Shown here piece by piece: positions 33,691-43,768 of a stretch of DNA of 64,000 nucleotides; the stretch's first letter is position 1; the number at the start of each line of letters is the position of its first letter. Origin of the DNA: Flectonema sp. DT1601. Taxonomy: Eukaryota; Euglenozoa; Diplonemea; Diplonemida; Diplonemidae. A model generated the notes under the pieces. It worked only from the letters and a program-made list of their open reading frames with translations, had not been told where the DNA came from and did no database searches. The DNA is taken from the NCBI GenBank assembly GCA_964019425.1, contig OZ025782.1, positions 868,001 to 932,000 of the forward strand, read 5' to 3'. Position numbers and translations under genes: made by a program.

Positions 33691-36200
33691 ACGACTCCTG
33701 GCTCTCAGCTAGAGTTCCGAAGGTCTGGAAAGAGGGTATGATTAGACCGGTATACAAACCGGGTAAACCCAAAGAAAAGCTATCCAGCTACAGGCCGATC
33801 ACGTTGACATCTGTAGTCGGCAAAATGCTTGAACGGATAATTTACGACAGGCTAATGTATTGGTTGACGTCAAATAATGCCTTGTCCTCCATTCAGGCAG
33901 GTTTCAGAAGGGGTAGGAATACGTGCGAGCAAATCTCACTGCTGGTCAATGCGCTTCATGGTGCGAGAAAAAGTGGTAAGAGTTCAATTCTACTCTCTTT
34001 CGACTTCACTGAGGCATTTGATAGGATAAATCATGTTAAACTGATTGCTAAAATGGTGACGATGGGGATTCCTTCACCATTCATCGGATGGGTTGCTGAC
34101 TTTCTGACGCGAAGGAAAGCAAAGGTTAGTGTCAATGGCAATCTGAGCGCATACAGAACTGTGACGAAAGGTGTTCCGCAAGGGTCGATTGTTGGACCTC
34201 CCCTTTATCTGATATATGTCGACGGCCTGGCTAAGAAACTTGAGAAGACTGGATGTGTTTCAGCACTCTACGCAGACGACACAGCTTGTGTGGTCTCGAA
34301 TAAGGATTTTAAAGTAACTTACCGGATGGCGCAATTGGCCCTTGGGTTAGTAGATCGTTGGTGCAAAGATAATGACATGGCACTGTCGGTTTCGAAGACC
34401 TGCGGGATGCCGGTGGATTGTCCTAGGAATATGTATTGGAGACTGGGATTCCCCAGAACGTCAGGAGAGAACCTCTTTCGGATCAGTAGGGAGGAACTGG
34501 CTGGGATGATTCGGTCAAATGAAGAAGGTAGGCCATTACTTGGAAATGGGGCGATGATCCTCAAGCTGGGTGACACGGAGGTTACGAAGGCAAGTGAACC
34601 TCTTGAACTGATGCCAGTGGGACCGGATCCGACCTGGGTGAAGTTGCTGACTGCCGTACTCATGCCGACGGTGGATAGTGTAAAGTACTTGGGTGTCCAT
34701 ATTGACGATGACCTTACATATGGCACACAAGTGGATAAACCACTGGATGAGACGAGGAAGGGACTTGTACTGCTTCGAAAGTTGGAGCAATTCAACTTTG
34801 ATTTCAAAACGCTGAACATGATCAAGAACTTATACATCCTCTCAAGGATTCTGTATGGGCTTGAGAGCTATGGACCTTTCTTGACAGATGAACAGCTAAA
34901 ACCTATTGACCTGAATCTGAGGAAGATAGCTAGAAAGATCACCGGCTGCGGCTTCAACACAAGGTCCCTTCCGTTACTGTGGGAGGCGAACATACTCCCG
35001 ATGAGACTGCAGATTGAGAAGCAAGCCAGGATTGCTTTATTTAGGTATCGGTCACTGGATTGGGTTCCTTCTACGAAGGGAATCGCTAGTGGAACTTGGA
35101 GTTCAACTTTACCGGCCGAGGACCGAAATATGGAGATCCAGGGGATTGTCATGCCTGACAGCATCGAGCCATGGATAGATGTTCCAAACCTGGAGATATC
35201 TTGCGGATATGGACATTCGAAGACCGGTGTTGCTGAAGTGGACAAGGCTAAGTTCGAGGAGTACTGCAGCGAACTTAGGCCATGTACCTCGTCCATTTTT
35301 GTTGACGGATCCCACGACCCTGTCAACTACACGGCAGGCGCAGCGGCAGTGCAGATCACGCCGTGTGAACGGACCATGGCATCGAGACTAGTTGCAACGG
35401 AAAGTAGTTATAAAGCTGAACAGGTAACCCTGAATCTGTTAATAAGTGAATTTGGAAAAGCAACCTCTGTCTTGGGTCCCAGATCTGGAATCACGAGAGT
35501 CTTCAGTGATTCTAAATCCAATCTGGATGAGCTGCGTGGTGGAATTGCGGCTCAGAGGAAGCTGAACTCTCTCTCGATACTAGAAGGGATAAGAAAATTA
35601 GACTCATTCGTTCACCTTCAATTCATCCCAGCTCACGTGGGAATTGAACCGCATGACAAGGCAGATGAACTGGCGAAAAAGATTTCAAAAGATGTTAAGA
35701 GCAAGCCGGTGTCAACGACTATGGACTTCTTCGCACATAAGTCAAGGATAGTGAGGGAAGCTAACAGAAAGCTGTTTGGTAAGATTATGGAGGGTTCAGC
35801 AAGGGCGAAACCACCGATCAAACGGGTGATGCTTAGGCAGTATCTTGATGCTACCGGAGGCCTGAGAGCGGCTCGATACCCCAAGGACATGCTGAGAGAA
35901 TCAGAGATAAGGATAGCCAGGTTCAGAACGGGCTCTCACCCCCTGCTCAGGGTAAATGAACTACCGATAAAGTGCCCCTTCTGCAAAAGAACAGACTCTT
36001 CTGCCAGACATCTAATATTTGATTGCGAGGATGGTGACGTGGTCCGCATTAGAGAAGGAACAATAAGATCAAACATTCAGGAAGCGAGAATCTCCGAGAC
36101 CAAACTAAATCTTTCAATAATGTTTGCGACGAGAAATCTTCACGCCCTAGCCGGCTACTTATGGCATTTGGGGCAACGAACAGGCTTATCAAACTGTTAA
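33691..36200 (+). pseudogene. LINE A ORF2 remnant: reverse transcriptase, RNase H, CCHC-like finger
   Basis: About 836 open codons, but the endonuclease and the first RT motifs are absent (the frame starts at NDSWLSARVPKVWKEG, just before RT motif 0/1). RT motif A is LSFDFTEAFDRINH, motif B GVPQGSIVGP, motif C YADDTACVV and motif E VKYLGVHIDD. RNase H shows FVDGSHD, the ATESSYKAE glutamate, FSDSKS and PAHVGIEPHDKADELA. The C-terminal knuckle is CPFCKRTDSSARHLIFDC. About half of its RT residues match LINE B. Some 100 residues separate motif C from VKYLGV, longer than in most LINE RTs. It has no complete start and is a dead-on-arrival copy. Confidence 0.85.
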
Positions 36201-36536
36201 CTGATTGGTAGTTGCTAATTCATTAGTATCATTCTCCCTTATCACACTCCTTAATCATCTCCTAATTTCTCTGAGGACATCCGCAGAGCTTCATGGCTCG
36301 TAGGTAACCCAGTGGTCTTTGGCCACCGTCCCTGTACTGATCCTTCGCTTTATATTAACTGTGTCTTGAGATTCCTATCCGGGGAAGTCCTCCAACGGAC
36401 TCAGGTCAGTTGCGCTTGTTTTTACTTATATACTTTATCAAAAAATAAGAAGGGCAAGAATGCTCAGAATGAAGAAAAATAAAGTGGAAAGACAGGGGGG
36501 ATGTGGAAAAAAAAATAATCCTGCCGTCCGCGATTT

Positions 36537-36764
36537 TCATCTCCTGGTTGGGTAACTACACATCACCTTCGGTGTTGTCGCAGTGTCTCTTCCAACACTC
36601 CTGTCTCCTTTTTCTCCTATTCTCCTTTTAAATTTCTCTTGAGGGCAGGCCTTCGGGCTGTTCAAGTGGTCTTTGACCACCGCTCTAGTTATATGCTCGA
36701 TTCTTTGTTTTTCCTTATCGATGGTAGGAATGGTAACCGAATTAGCTTCATGTGTCCAATAAAC
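36537..36764 (+). repeat. R1: LINE B-type 3' UTR segment upstream of LINE B
   Basis: About 228 bp nearly identical to 42353-42578 (R2). Both run from CATCTCCTGGTTGGGTAACT to TTCATGTGTCCAAT. Because R2 follows ORF2 in the same place as a similar segment in LINE A, R1 is best read as the 3' end of an earlier, 5'-truncated LINE B copy. Confidence 0.8.
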
Positions 36765-36833
36765 CTCCTGAAGATAGTGGGAGAAGACGGGATCCCGGAG
36801 CAAGAGAAGGAAAGAAGGGTGGCAAATCTCCTA

Positions 36834-38381
36834 ATGGAGATCGTTCAATTCGTAGCTGGGTCAGAAGGTGGGAACCCGGAGATGAAGAGGAGGACACCGG
36901 ACACACTCGATGGGAGTGGTGGGACGGAAGCGACCGCGACGACGGCAGCAGAAGCGACGACACCCTCAACTACAGGTGTCAACCAACCAACTACAGGAGC
37001 ATCTACAGCTTCTAATCAACAAACGAGTACGAAGCCGTTCTCATTGCCGATACCGACAGCAATGAAGGACAATCAAACCACGAAGGGAAAGGCAAAAGCA
37101 AGCTACCCGGAGTGGCACATTCACGGTGCGTGGGCAGGCGCTGTGGCCACCATCAGTTACGACGTAGCAGCTAATGCTACAAACAACCTTACCTCTGGTC
37201 TTGTTTTAGTTCGTTCGAAGCTAGACTTAGAAGCACCCCGCCAAACAAAGAAGAGCGGCCGTTGGGCTGCTATCAGCAAAATCCCGCTCACAAAGAGCAC
37301 CGTTCCAGTAGCATTACCGGTGATAAAAAAGGGTGGCGTCTGCGAGATCAGGCGCGTATTTTACACGCATGTATTTGGTGACGACTTTTCTAAAGCAGCA
37401 ACTAGCCACCAGATTCCAACTCCCAACCCAGTTCTATTCATCCAAGACTGGGGAAAATCAGCTGAGAAAGAATTGACCGTCAAAACGACCGATATTCTAA
37501 AGAAATTGAAGATAAAGGCGGACCCCTTTAGCTACAGAAAGAACGAGTCCCACACCTCGATGGCTTTCAGAGTCCCCAGAAACCAAGTACACGAGGTTCT
37601 GGAATACAACAACAGCGAACCCGAAACTGACAAACCCAAGAATGTCTCTTTCAGAAACCCGAGTTGGTCGAACGGAAGTGACGTTTGGCCAACGTTGCAA
37701 TTCAAAAACGACCTTGGCTTCCTGGCAGCGAAGTCCAAGACTTCTGCACTTGATGAATTCAAAGGAAAATTCTACATGTGCAGGTTTAAAAGCTGTTTTG
37801 GACTCCGAGTCCACCCTGACTGTAATATCAGGGTCAGCATTAAGCTCAACGCGGCAATCAAGCCTGCACTGCCCTCGGGCGACAGGTTTGTTATAAATTC
37901 GATGGCGATTCGTAAGTACTCGACAGCGCAGATCAGCGACTTCTTGAAGTCCCCACACAACTGGGAACACACAGTTGTTGCTTCTTTCCATAAAGGAGGG
38001 AGTACTACAATTGTTGCAATTGCGAAATCTCAACCGCCCAACTTCGTAAGCATAGGTACTAATGAATACCTTGTGATAAACAAAGAAGTTAAACGAACTG
38101 ACAGAAAACCGCTAGGCCCAACCTACAACCCAGGCGACGCGGCTCAAAAACTAACGGGAACCCTGAAGAGACAAAAAACAACTCCTCAACCACAACAGCC
38201 AACTCAGCAGCCGACATCAGCACCAACACCAGCGCCAGCACCATCAGCACCAACACCAACGCCAGCACCAGCAACAGCACAAACAACAACACCGCCCACC
38301 GAATCTGCTGCTAAGCAGGATAGTGATAAAAACCGTGACGTAGAAATGGAAAGTAACGATTCGGACTTTGATCTCAACTGA
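36834..38381 (+). CDS. LINE B ORF1 protein
   Basis: 515 residues from the ATG at 36834; the frame is open further up, but that part lies in R1 and so probably belongs to another copy. It has a Thr/Ala-rich head, a central ~300-residue region without a recognised RNA-binding fold (for example HIHGAWAGAVATISYDV, PNPVLFIQDWGKSA), then a Pro/Gln/Ala/Thr-rich tail (about 38180-38300) and an acidic end, ESNDSDFDLN. No CCHC knuckle or coiled coil was seen, unlike most LINE ORF1s. It ends at UGA (38379-38381), and the same frame continues to ORF2. Confidence 0.75.
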   Translation: MEIVQFVAGSEGGNPEMKRRTPDTLDGSGGTEATATTAAEATTPSTTGVNQPTTGASTASNQQTSTKPFSLPIPTAMKDNQTTKGKAKASYPEWHIHGAWAGAVATISYDVAANATNNLTSGLVLVRSKLDLEAPRQTKKSGRWAAISKIPLTKSTVPVALPVIKKGGVCEIRRVFYTHVFGDDFSKAATSHQIPTPNPVLFIQDWGKSAEKELTVKTTDILKKLKIKADPFSYRKNESHTSMAFRVPRNQVHEVLEYNNSEPETDKPKNVSFRNPSWSNGSDVWPTLQFKNDLGFLAAKSKTSALDEFKGKFYMCRFKSCFGLRVHPDCNIRVSIKLNAAIKPALPSGDRFVINSMAIRKYSTAQISDFLKSPHNWEHTVVASFHKGGSTTIVAIAKSQPPNFVSIGTNEYLVINKEVKRTDRKPLGPTYNPGDAAQKLTGTLKRQKTTPQPQQPTQQPTSAPTPAPAPSAPTPTPAPATAQTTTPPTESAAKQDSDKNRDVEMESNDSDFDLN

Positions 38382-38385
38382 CTAG
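38379..38385 (+). promoter_or_regulatory. Predicted stop-codon readthrough site, UGA-CUAG
   Basis: AAC TGA CTA GAT joins ORF1 and ORF2 in one frame. UGA-CUA(G) is the strongest known natural readthrough context in animals (seen in AQP4, LDHB, MDH1 and others). No ATG follows before the endonuclease catalytic Asn. Confidence 0.6.
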
Positions 38386-41300
38386 ATGACGATGAGGATG
38401 AACTCAGTCCGACCAACTCACTTGTGGAAAAGGATACGGCTCGTGAACTGCTGCTAAAGGCAGGCGACGTCGAACGCAACCCTGGCCCTGACAACTCTCT
38501 CATATCTCTACTGAGCTGGAACTGTCGATCGATGGGGAACAAAGGCGCTTATATTCACAAGCTGCTTAATGCCTATGCGCCTGACGTACTGTGCCTACAG
38601 GAGACTTGGACGAATGATGTAATTTCGCACACGGACTATTTCACCTATCGGAATGATAGGGCAACACGAGGTGGAGGGGTTATTTCTATGGTGAAAAAAT
38701 GCCACACTCAGCAGCGTTTGAACATGGAGCTTCCGCCACACTTAAATGATGTCGAGGTCGTGAAGGTCAACATAGGTGGAAAGATTGACATCATCAATGT
38801 TTATGCTCCCCCGGGATGCATGATCAGAGAGTCAGATCTTCCAGTCTCAACGAAAGCAATCGTCGCGGGTGACTTTAATGCCCATCATCCGGTGTGGTCA
38901 CTTAAATCGACGAGAGCAGGTTCAACTCTACATGCATGGGCAGCTCAAAATGATCTACTGGTTGCTAACAAGATGGGGTCAATCACAAGGCCTTTTCCTG
39001 ACGTCCCGGGGGGTGGTACCTCGCCAGATGTAGTATTCTTTTCAAACTCGATGGTTCTTGAAGAATTTAGTGCAATTGAAGAAGATAATAAACATGGGTC
39101 AGATCATCGACCTCTCTACACCGTACTGGATCCCATGTGCCAACTTGCACGGGCCACGATAGGTTCGAAGAAACGCGTTGTATGGGACTTCAAGTCTACG
39201 GACTGGAACTGCTTTGGGACCATGCTCGAAAAGAGAATTAGAAAATCAAGACTCTCCGATGATGCAACTGCGAATGCCAAGCTCTTTAACAACATACTGC
39301 ATGAAGTGGCGGCTAAATTCATTCGTCGACGTCTCCTTTTCAAAGGGAAACGGAGACGAAAGTGGAAGACGTCAACCCCTGATTCTACCAAATCGAAGGG
39401 TGCCCACCTACGTGATCAACTTGACAAGGGTAACAACTTTGCCTTTGCGTTTAAGAAGATCAAAGAACTGCAGCAAGATGCTGGTAAAGATATCAGTGTC
39501 AACAACATCTCTGACTGCGATCTACCATCAGCATTCTTGGACCTGTTTGTCTCGAAATCGGAAATATTATCGCTAGAGGCCCCCGCACTCTCAGAAGGTG
39601 ATAATGAAATAGATATTTGCTGTGATTTCACAATGGCTGAAATTAAAGCTGCGATTAAGAACCTGAAGACCCGCAAGGCTGCAGGACCTGATGGAGTTCA
39701 CAATGAGATGATCAAAAACTTCACTCCGGCAACAGTGGAATACCTCTTGAGAATTATTAACACTTCCTGGAAGACTTCAAAAGTACCGTACCAATGGAAA
39801 CAGGGACTAATCAAGCCCATGTTCAAGGCAGGGAAACCTCGTAATGAACTAAAGAGTTTCAGACCAATAACACTCACCTCGGTTGTTGGGAAACTTGCGG
39901 AGAGGCTCGTGTATGACCGACTCATGCACTGGCTCACAAAACATTCGTCGCTCAGCCCACTACAGGCTGGATTCAGAAAGGGGAGAAATACCTGCGAGCA
40001 GATCACCGTTCTAGTAGATGCTATCGTAAGGAGCCACATGGAAGAAAAGAGATCAGTGTTCTTGTCATTCGACTTTACTGCTGCGTTTGACAGGATCAAC
40101 CATAAGATACTTTTATTAAAATTAGTAAAGATGGGTGTTCCGAATGTTATTATCAGATGGATCACAGACTTTCTTACAAACAGGAAGGTTAGAGTTGAAG
40201 CGAATGGGTATTTTAGCGAATTCCGTACTCTGGCTAAGGGTTTCCCAGGGATCGATCCTGGGTCCTCTTCTCTATCTTATCTACGTTGATGACCTCTGCA
40301 AGATTTTGGAACTAGAGAAGGAAACAACGACGTCTGCTCTGTATGCGGATGACACAGCATGTGTGGTGTCAGGATCAAACATGGAAGAAGCTCTTTCGAA
40401 TGCTCAGTTAGTACTCGACAAAGTGGATCAATGGTGTTTTGAAAACGACATGGCCTTATCAGTCTCCAAAACCTGTGCGCTTAAGATGAATGTTCGCTCG
40501 AAGGGCATAGTACTAAACGATACGTGTAATCGCGAACTGCTTTTCTCTAGATCTGTTGAGGAACGCATGCTTAAACTTGACTATGGTGACATCGAGAAGC
40601 ATATCAATCTCAAATCACCCAGACCCATGCTTCAAAGTGGCGAAACTATTCTTGAAATTGGAGGAATCCCAATCAAGACACAAGAAGAACTCGACAACTT
40701 GATGCTGCAATACGTCGTTCGTGAGGACAGCATTATGGCTGTGAGAACAATATTCAAAACTGCCTTTCTGTTACCGATAGTCGACTCAGTAAAATACCTC
40801 GGGGTTCACATCGACGACAGGCTCACCTTCCACAAACAAGTAGGCAAGATTCACGAAGAATTAAAGAGGGGGATATCACTTCTGCAGTGCCTCCAGCCGT
40901 ACGAACTGGACTACAAGACTCTTAACATGGTTAAGAACCTTTATGTAACCGCGAGAATCTCGTATGCGCTTGACAGTTTTGGTTGGCTGATAAGCAGCAG
41001 CGTTGACAGCATCGACTTCGAACTGAGGAAGGTCGCCAGACTGGTTACTGGATGCAGCAAGTGTACGCCAAGAGAGTTACTGTTGTGGGAGTCTGACATG
41101 TATCCTTTTAAACGTCAGATTGAAAAGCAGACAAAAATTGCGTACTACCGGTATAAAGCCATGACTTGGATACCTAATACAAACAGACTCGCCTCAACAC
41201 AAAGCTACTGGGCTGGCCTAATCCCTGGCACTGATAGTCAGCGTGAAAGCCAGTGCCTTGTGCAGCCTGACTCGATGGAACCCTGGGTATCTCCGACGAA

Positions 41301-42243
41301 CCTTAGGATTAGCAACAGCTGCGGATTTCCGAAGTCCGCGAACCCTGCGGTGGACAAAGAAAAGTTCATGTCGTACATTGGAACGTTGCCTCCTGTCGAC
41401 ATGGTAATCAACTGCGATGGCTCCTACTCTGCTTCCGGCGCGGCCGGTGCGGCTCATATTGCCAAGTCACGTAGCGGCCTTCGATCTGCTTACGCGTCTA
41501 GGCTTTATCAAGCTGACTGCAGCTACAGGGCTGAACAACATGCTCTGAAGAACGCGGCTAGACATCTGAGAACAGTGTTTAGCAAAGATCGTTCAATGAA
41601 ATCTGTGAGGATATTCACGGACTCAAAATCCCTTCTGGATGAACTGCTGGGTGGAAGGTGCAGACAGAGGAATACCGAGTCCCTCAAGATACTGGAATAC
41701 CTGCGCATGTGTGAGATGAAAGTGCATTTGCAATTCATCCCCTCGCACATTGGAATCGAGTTTCACGATGAAGTTGACGCGCTTGCAAAGGAAGCAGCGC
41801 ACAACAAGAACATCCGACCTGTGCTAGTCAAAGGCACGTACTTCTCGCGATCATCACATGTGAAGCGCTGCATCAAAAAGGATCTGCTTAACGTGAGTGG
41901 TTACACCTGCTACAAACACCTCATCAGAGGCCGTTCCGTTAAATACCCTCCTGGGATGGAAAGAGCCGACGAGATACGGATAGCGAACTTCCGGACAGGA
42001 TGTCACCCGCTAATTCAGAACTGGCGCAAGACGATCGACTGCCCATTTTGTGGCGAACCGTCCTCACAGGTTCACCTGCTGCAGGGATGTCAATCTCCCA
42101 AACTCGACTCTGCCAGGTTCAAAATCCTGGGCTTCTCAACACTGACCGGCAAGGGGATCGCGATCGAGAACTTATTATTGCCAACGAAATTCCTAACCTT
42201 GAAGCTCTCTTCACTTTGGCATGGTTTCCATCACTCGCGTTGA
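38382..42243 (+). CDS. LINE B ORF2: 2A, AP endonuclease, reverse transcriptase, RNase H (one frameshift)
   Basis: After the UGA the frame reads LDDDEDELSPTNSLVEKD, then the 2A. Endonuclease motifs: LLSWNCRS, LCLQETW, GDFNAHHPVW and GSDHRPLYT. RT: RPITLTSVVGKLAERLVYDR, LSFDFTAAFDRINH, a damaged motif B, YADDTACVVSG and VKYLGVHIDDRLTF. RNase H: NCDGSYSASGAAGA, SYRAEQHAL, FTDSKS and PSHIGIEFHDEVDALA. Finger: CPFCGEPSSQVHLLQGC. The frame shifts once near 40240, where the expected GVPQGSILG is garbled as GFPGIDPGS; otherwise it is open to TGA at 42241. The first ATG lies after the SWN residues, so ordinary initiation would give a defective endonuclease. A ~110-residue insert separates motif C from VKYLGV. 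Confidence 0.85.
38466..38489 (+). other. 2A ribosome-skipping peptide, DVERNPGP
   Basis: Fits the canonical D-(V/I)-E-x-N-P-G-P motif, preceded by the usual hydrophobic run ARELLLKAG. The skip would fall between G and P, leaving the endonuclease to start at Pro-Asp-Asn, 10 residues before SWN. Confidence 0.85.
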
Positions 42244-42352
42244 TCATAAGGTGGATGGAACAAACATCTAACCTTAGACTTTGGAAGTAAAGTAGGTGAC
42301 ATGTAGTCGCCAATATCAATTTGTTATTATTTTAGTATTTTCATCATTATCA

Positions 42353-42578
42353 ATCATCTCCTGGTTGGGTAACTGCACATCACCTTCGGTGTTGTCGCAG
42401 TGTCTCATCCAACACTCCTGTCTCCTTCTTCTCCTATTCTCCTTATAAATTTCTCTTGAGGGCAGGCCTTCAGGCTGTTCAAGTGGTCTTTGACCTCCGC
42501 TCTAGTTATATGCTCGATTCTTTGTTTTCCTTATCGATGGTAGGAATGGTAACCGAATTAGCTTCATGTGTCCAATTT
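42353..42578 (+). repeat. R2: 3' UTR of LINE B, copy of R1
   Basis: Direct repeat of 36537-36764 with about a dozen differences by eye. Starts 110 bp after the ORF2 stop. Confidence 0.85.
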
Positions 42579-42657
42579 CAAGGACGCGTGACCATTTATT
42601 TTTTTCCGTTGCCGCTCTTCTTACGTCCTCAGGCGGAGCCTACCTATGTTTCCCGTG

Positions 42658-42757
42658 TTTTCCAATTTGTCAGACTTAAACCAAAAGAAAGTATAAAAGA
42701 AAGACAAAACAAAGAAGTGAAAAGAACAAAAACAAAGAGTCTGGAAGCACAGACGAG
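42658..42757 (+). repeat. ~105 bp dispersed repeat, copy B
   Basis: Same orientation as 30398-30503; shares TATAAAAGAAAGACAAA and AGAGTCTGGAAGCACAGAC. Lies between LINE B and the TIR-flanked element. Confidence 0.85.
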
Positions 42758-42823
42758 TGTAACCAAAAAAAAAGAAATTTATTTATTTATTTATTTATTA
42801 TAATAATAATAATAATAAAAAAG

Positions 42824-42864
42824 AACCAACGATTCTAAAGCTACAGTTTCTGTACTTTATTGGG
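42824..42864 (+). repeat. Left terminal inverted repeat
   Basis: Inverse partner of 46143-46168 (26 of 26) and of 47223-47265 (about 38 of 41). Contains the complement of an AATAAA signal. Confidence 0.7.
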
Positions 42865-42867
42865 ACC

Positions 42868-43768
42868 ACACAAAATGACTCCACGCGGCGGTCTCGGACG
42901 GCTGCGGCCGACAAAAAATTGTAGGGATGAAGCAAGAGGACGACCAGCTAACCGGACGCTCTCTAGCAAACAAAGGAACAAGCTTGCTCACACGATCAAC
43001 GGAAATGGGCCTAAGATAGAAGAAAGGGAAAGGCTGGACCGAGACAACACCCGGGTAGACCGGGGAGAAACAAGGAAGAAACCGGCGGAGAGGAGACTCA
43101 AGAAGCAGCAAGAGGACCAGGAGGAAGAGAGGAAGGAGCTGCTCAGCAAACATGAGCTCCTTGAAGCACAACAAAAGAAGCTGGACGAGCAGCACAGGCA
43201 GCAACAATTAGATCTCTTTCAGGAAAAGCTCCAACTGGAACAAGACTTGGAGGATCACAAGAATCAGCAAGTGGAGAAACAACAACTACTGGAACAACAA
43301 CACCAGCAGCAGCAGCTTGAGCTTCACCAAACGAAGCATCAGATGCAACAGGAACTGGAGAACCAACAACAACAACAGCATGAAAAGCAACAACAGCAGC
43401 AACAGCAACTTGACCATCAAGCCCAACAGCAGCAGGAAATTCAACAGCAGCAGCAACAGCAACTTGATCATCAAGTCCAACAACAGCATCTAAACCATCA
43501 ACAGAGCCAAGAAACTATTTAACCAACAACAGCAAGAATTGCTTAAGTTCAAGGCAGACCTCCAACAAAAACAGGAGATAATCCTGAACCAACAGCAGCA
43601 ACTCGAACAGCAGCACAGCAAGGAGAAGGATATCGAGAGAGAGTCTCTCCGCAGGAGAAGATGTCAACTCGAGGAAGACCACCGTCAACAGCAACTTGAA
43701 CAGTCCAGGATTCAACAGGAACTGCAACTGCAACAGACAAGCCTGGAGGAAAAACAGCATCTGCTACA
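42868..43768 (+). repeat. Left arm of ~0.9 kb inverted duplication
   Basis: Matches the reverse complement of 44520-45400 over nearly its full length with a few substitutions and small indels. Spacer of ~750 bp is the 3' half of the coiled-coil gene. Confidence 0.9.

Larger units (their letters stand above)
33159..36536 (+). mobile_element. LINE A: 5'-truncated non-LTR retrotransposon (ingi/I-like, with RNase H), with an inverted head
   Basis: Forward part from about 33691 carries the RT, RNase H and C-terminal zinc finger, then a ~240-330 bp 3' UTR containing AGTGGTCTTTGGCCACCG (shared with LINE B). No endonuclease or ORF1 remains. The first ~530 bp (33159-33690) are a reverse-complement copy of the RNase H region found again at about 35053-35590, nearly identical, so the rearrangement is recent. 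The 3' boundary is set by the start of the LINE B-type repeat at 36537 and is approximate. Confidence 0.85.
36765..42578 (+). mobile_element. LINE B: near full-length non-LTR retrotransposon with ORF1, readthrough stop, 2A, EN-RT-RNase H
   Basis: Order: ORF1 (36834-38381), an in-frame UGA in a CUAG context, a 2A motif (38466-38489), AP-like endonuclease, reverse transcriptase, RNase H, Cys/His finger, then ~110 bp and R2 as 3' UTR. The domain order and the 2A directly before the endonuclease recall the trypanosome L1Tc/ingi group; 2A is also known from several animal LINEs. One frame break lies in the RT. It begins where R1 ends, suggesting insertion head-to-tail behind an older copy. No target-site duplication could be fixed by eye. 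Confidence 0.85.

Noticed and set aside
33159-36200. Simple twin-priming inversion in LINE A
   Set aside because: The inverted piece duplicates sequence that is still present in the forward part; plain twin priming does not duplicate it.
16844-38381. UGA reassigned as a sense codon
   Set aside because: GH116 and LINE B ORF2 end at UGA where the family ends, Trp is TGG throughout CNOT1, and only two internal UGAs stand out, each with a simpler explanation.
36537-42578. Direct repeats around LINE B as long terminal repeats
   Set aside because: The enclosed enzyme is an AP-endonuclease LINE type with no integrase, protease or primer-binding site, and R2 matches the 3' UTR position of LINE A.
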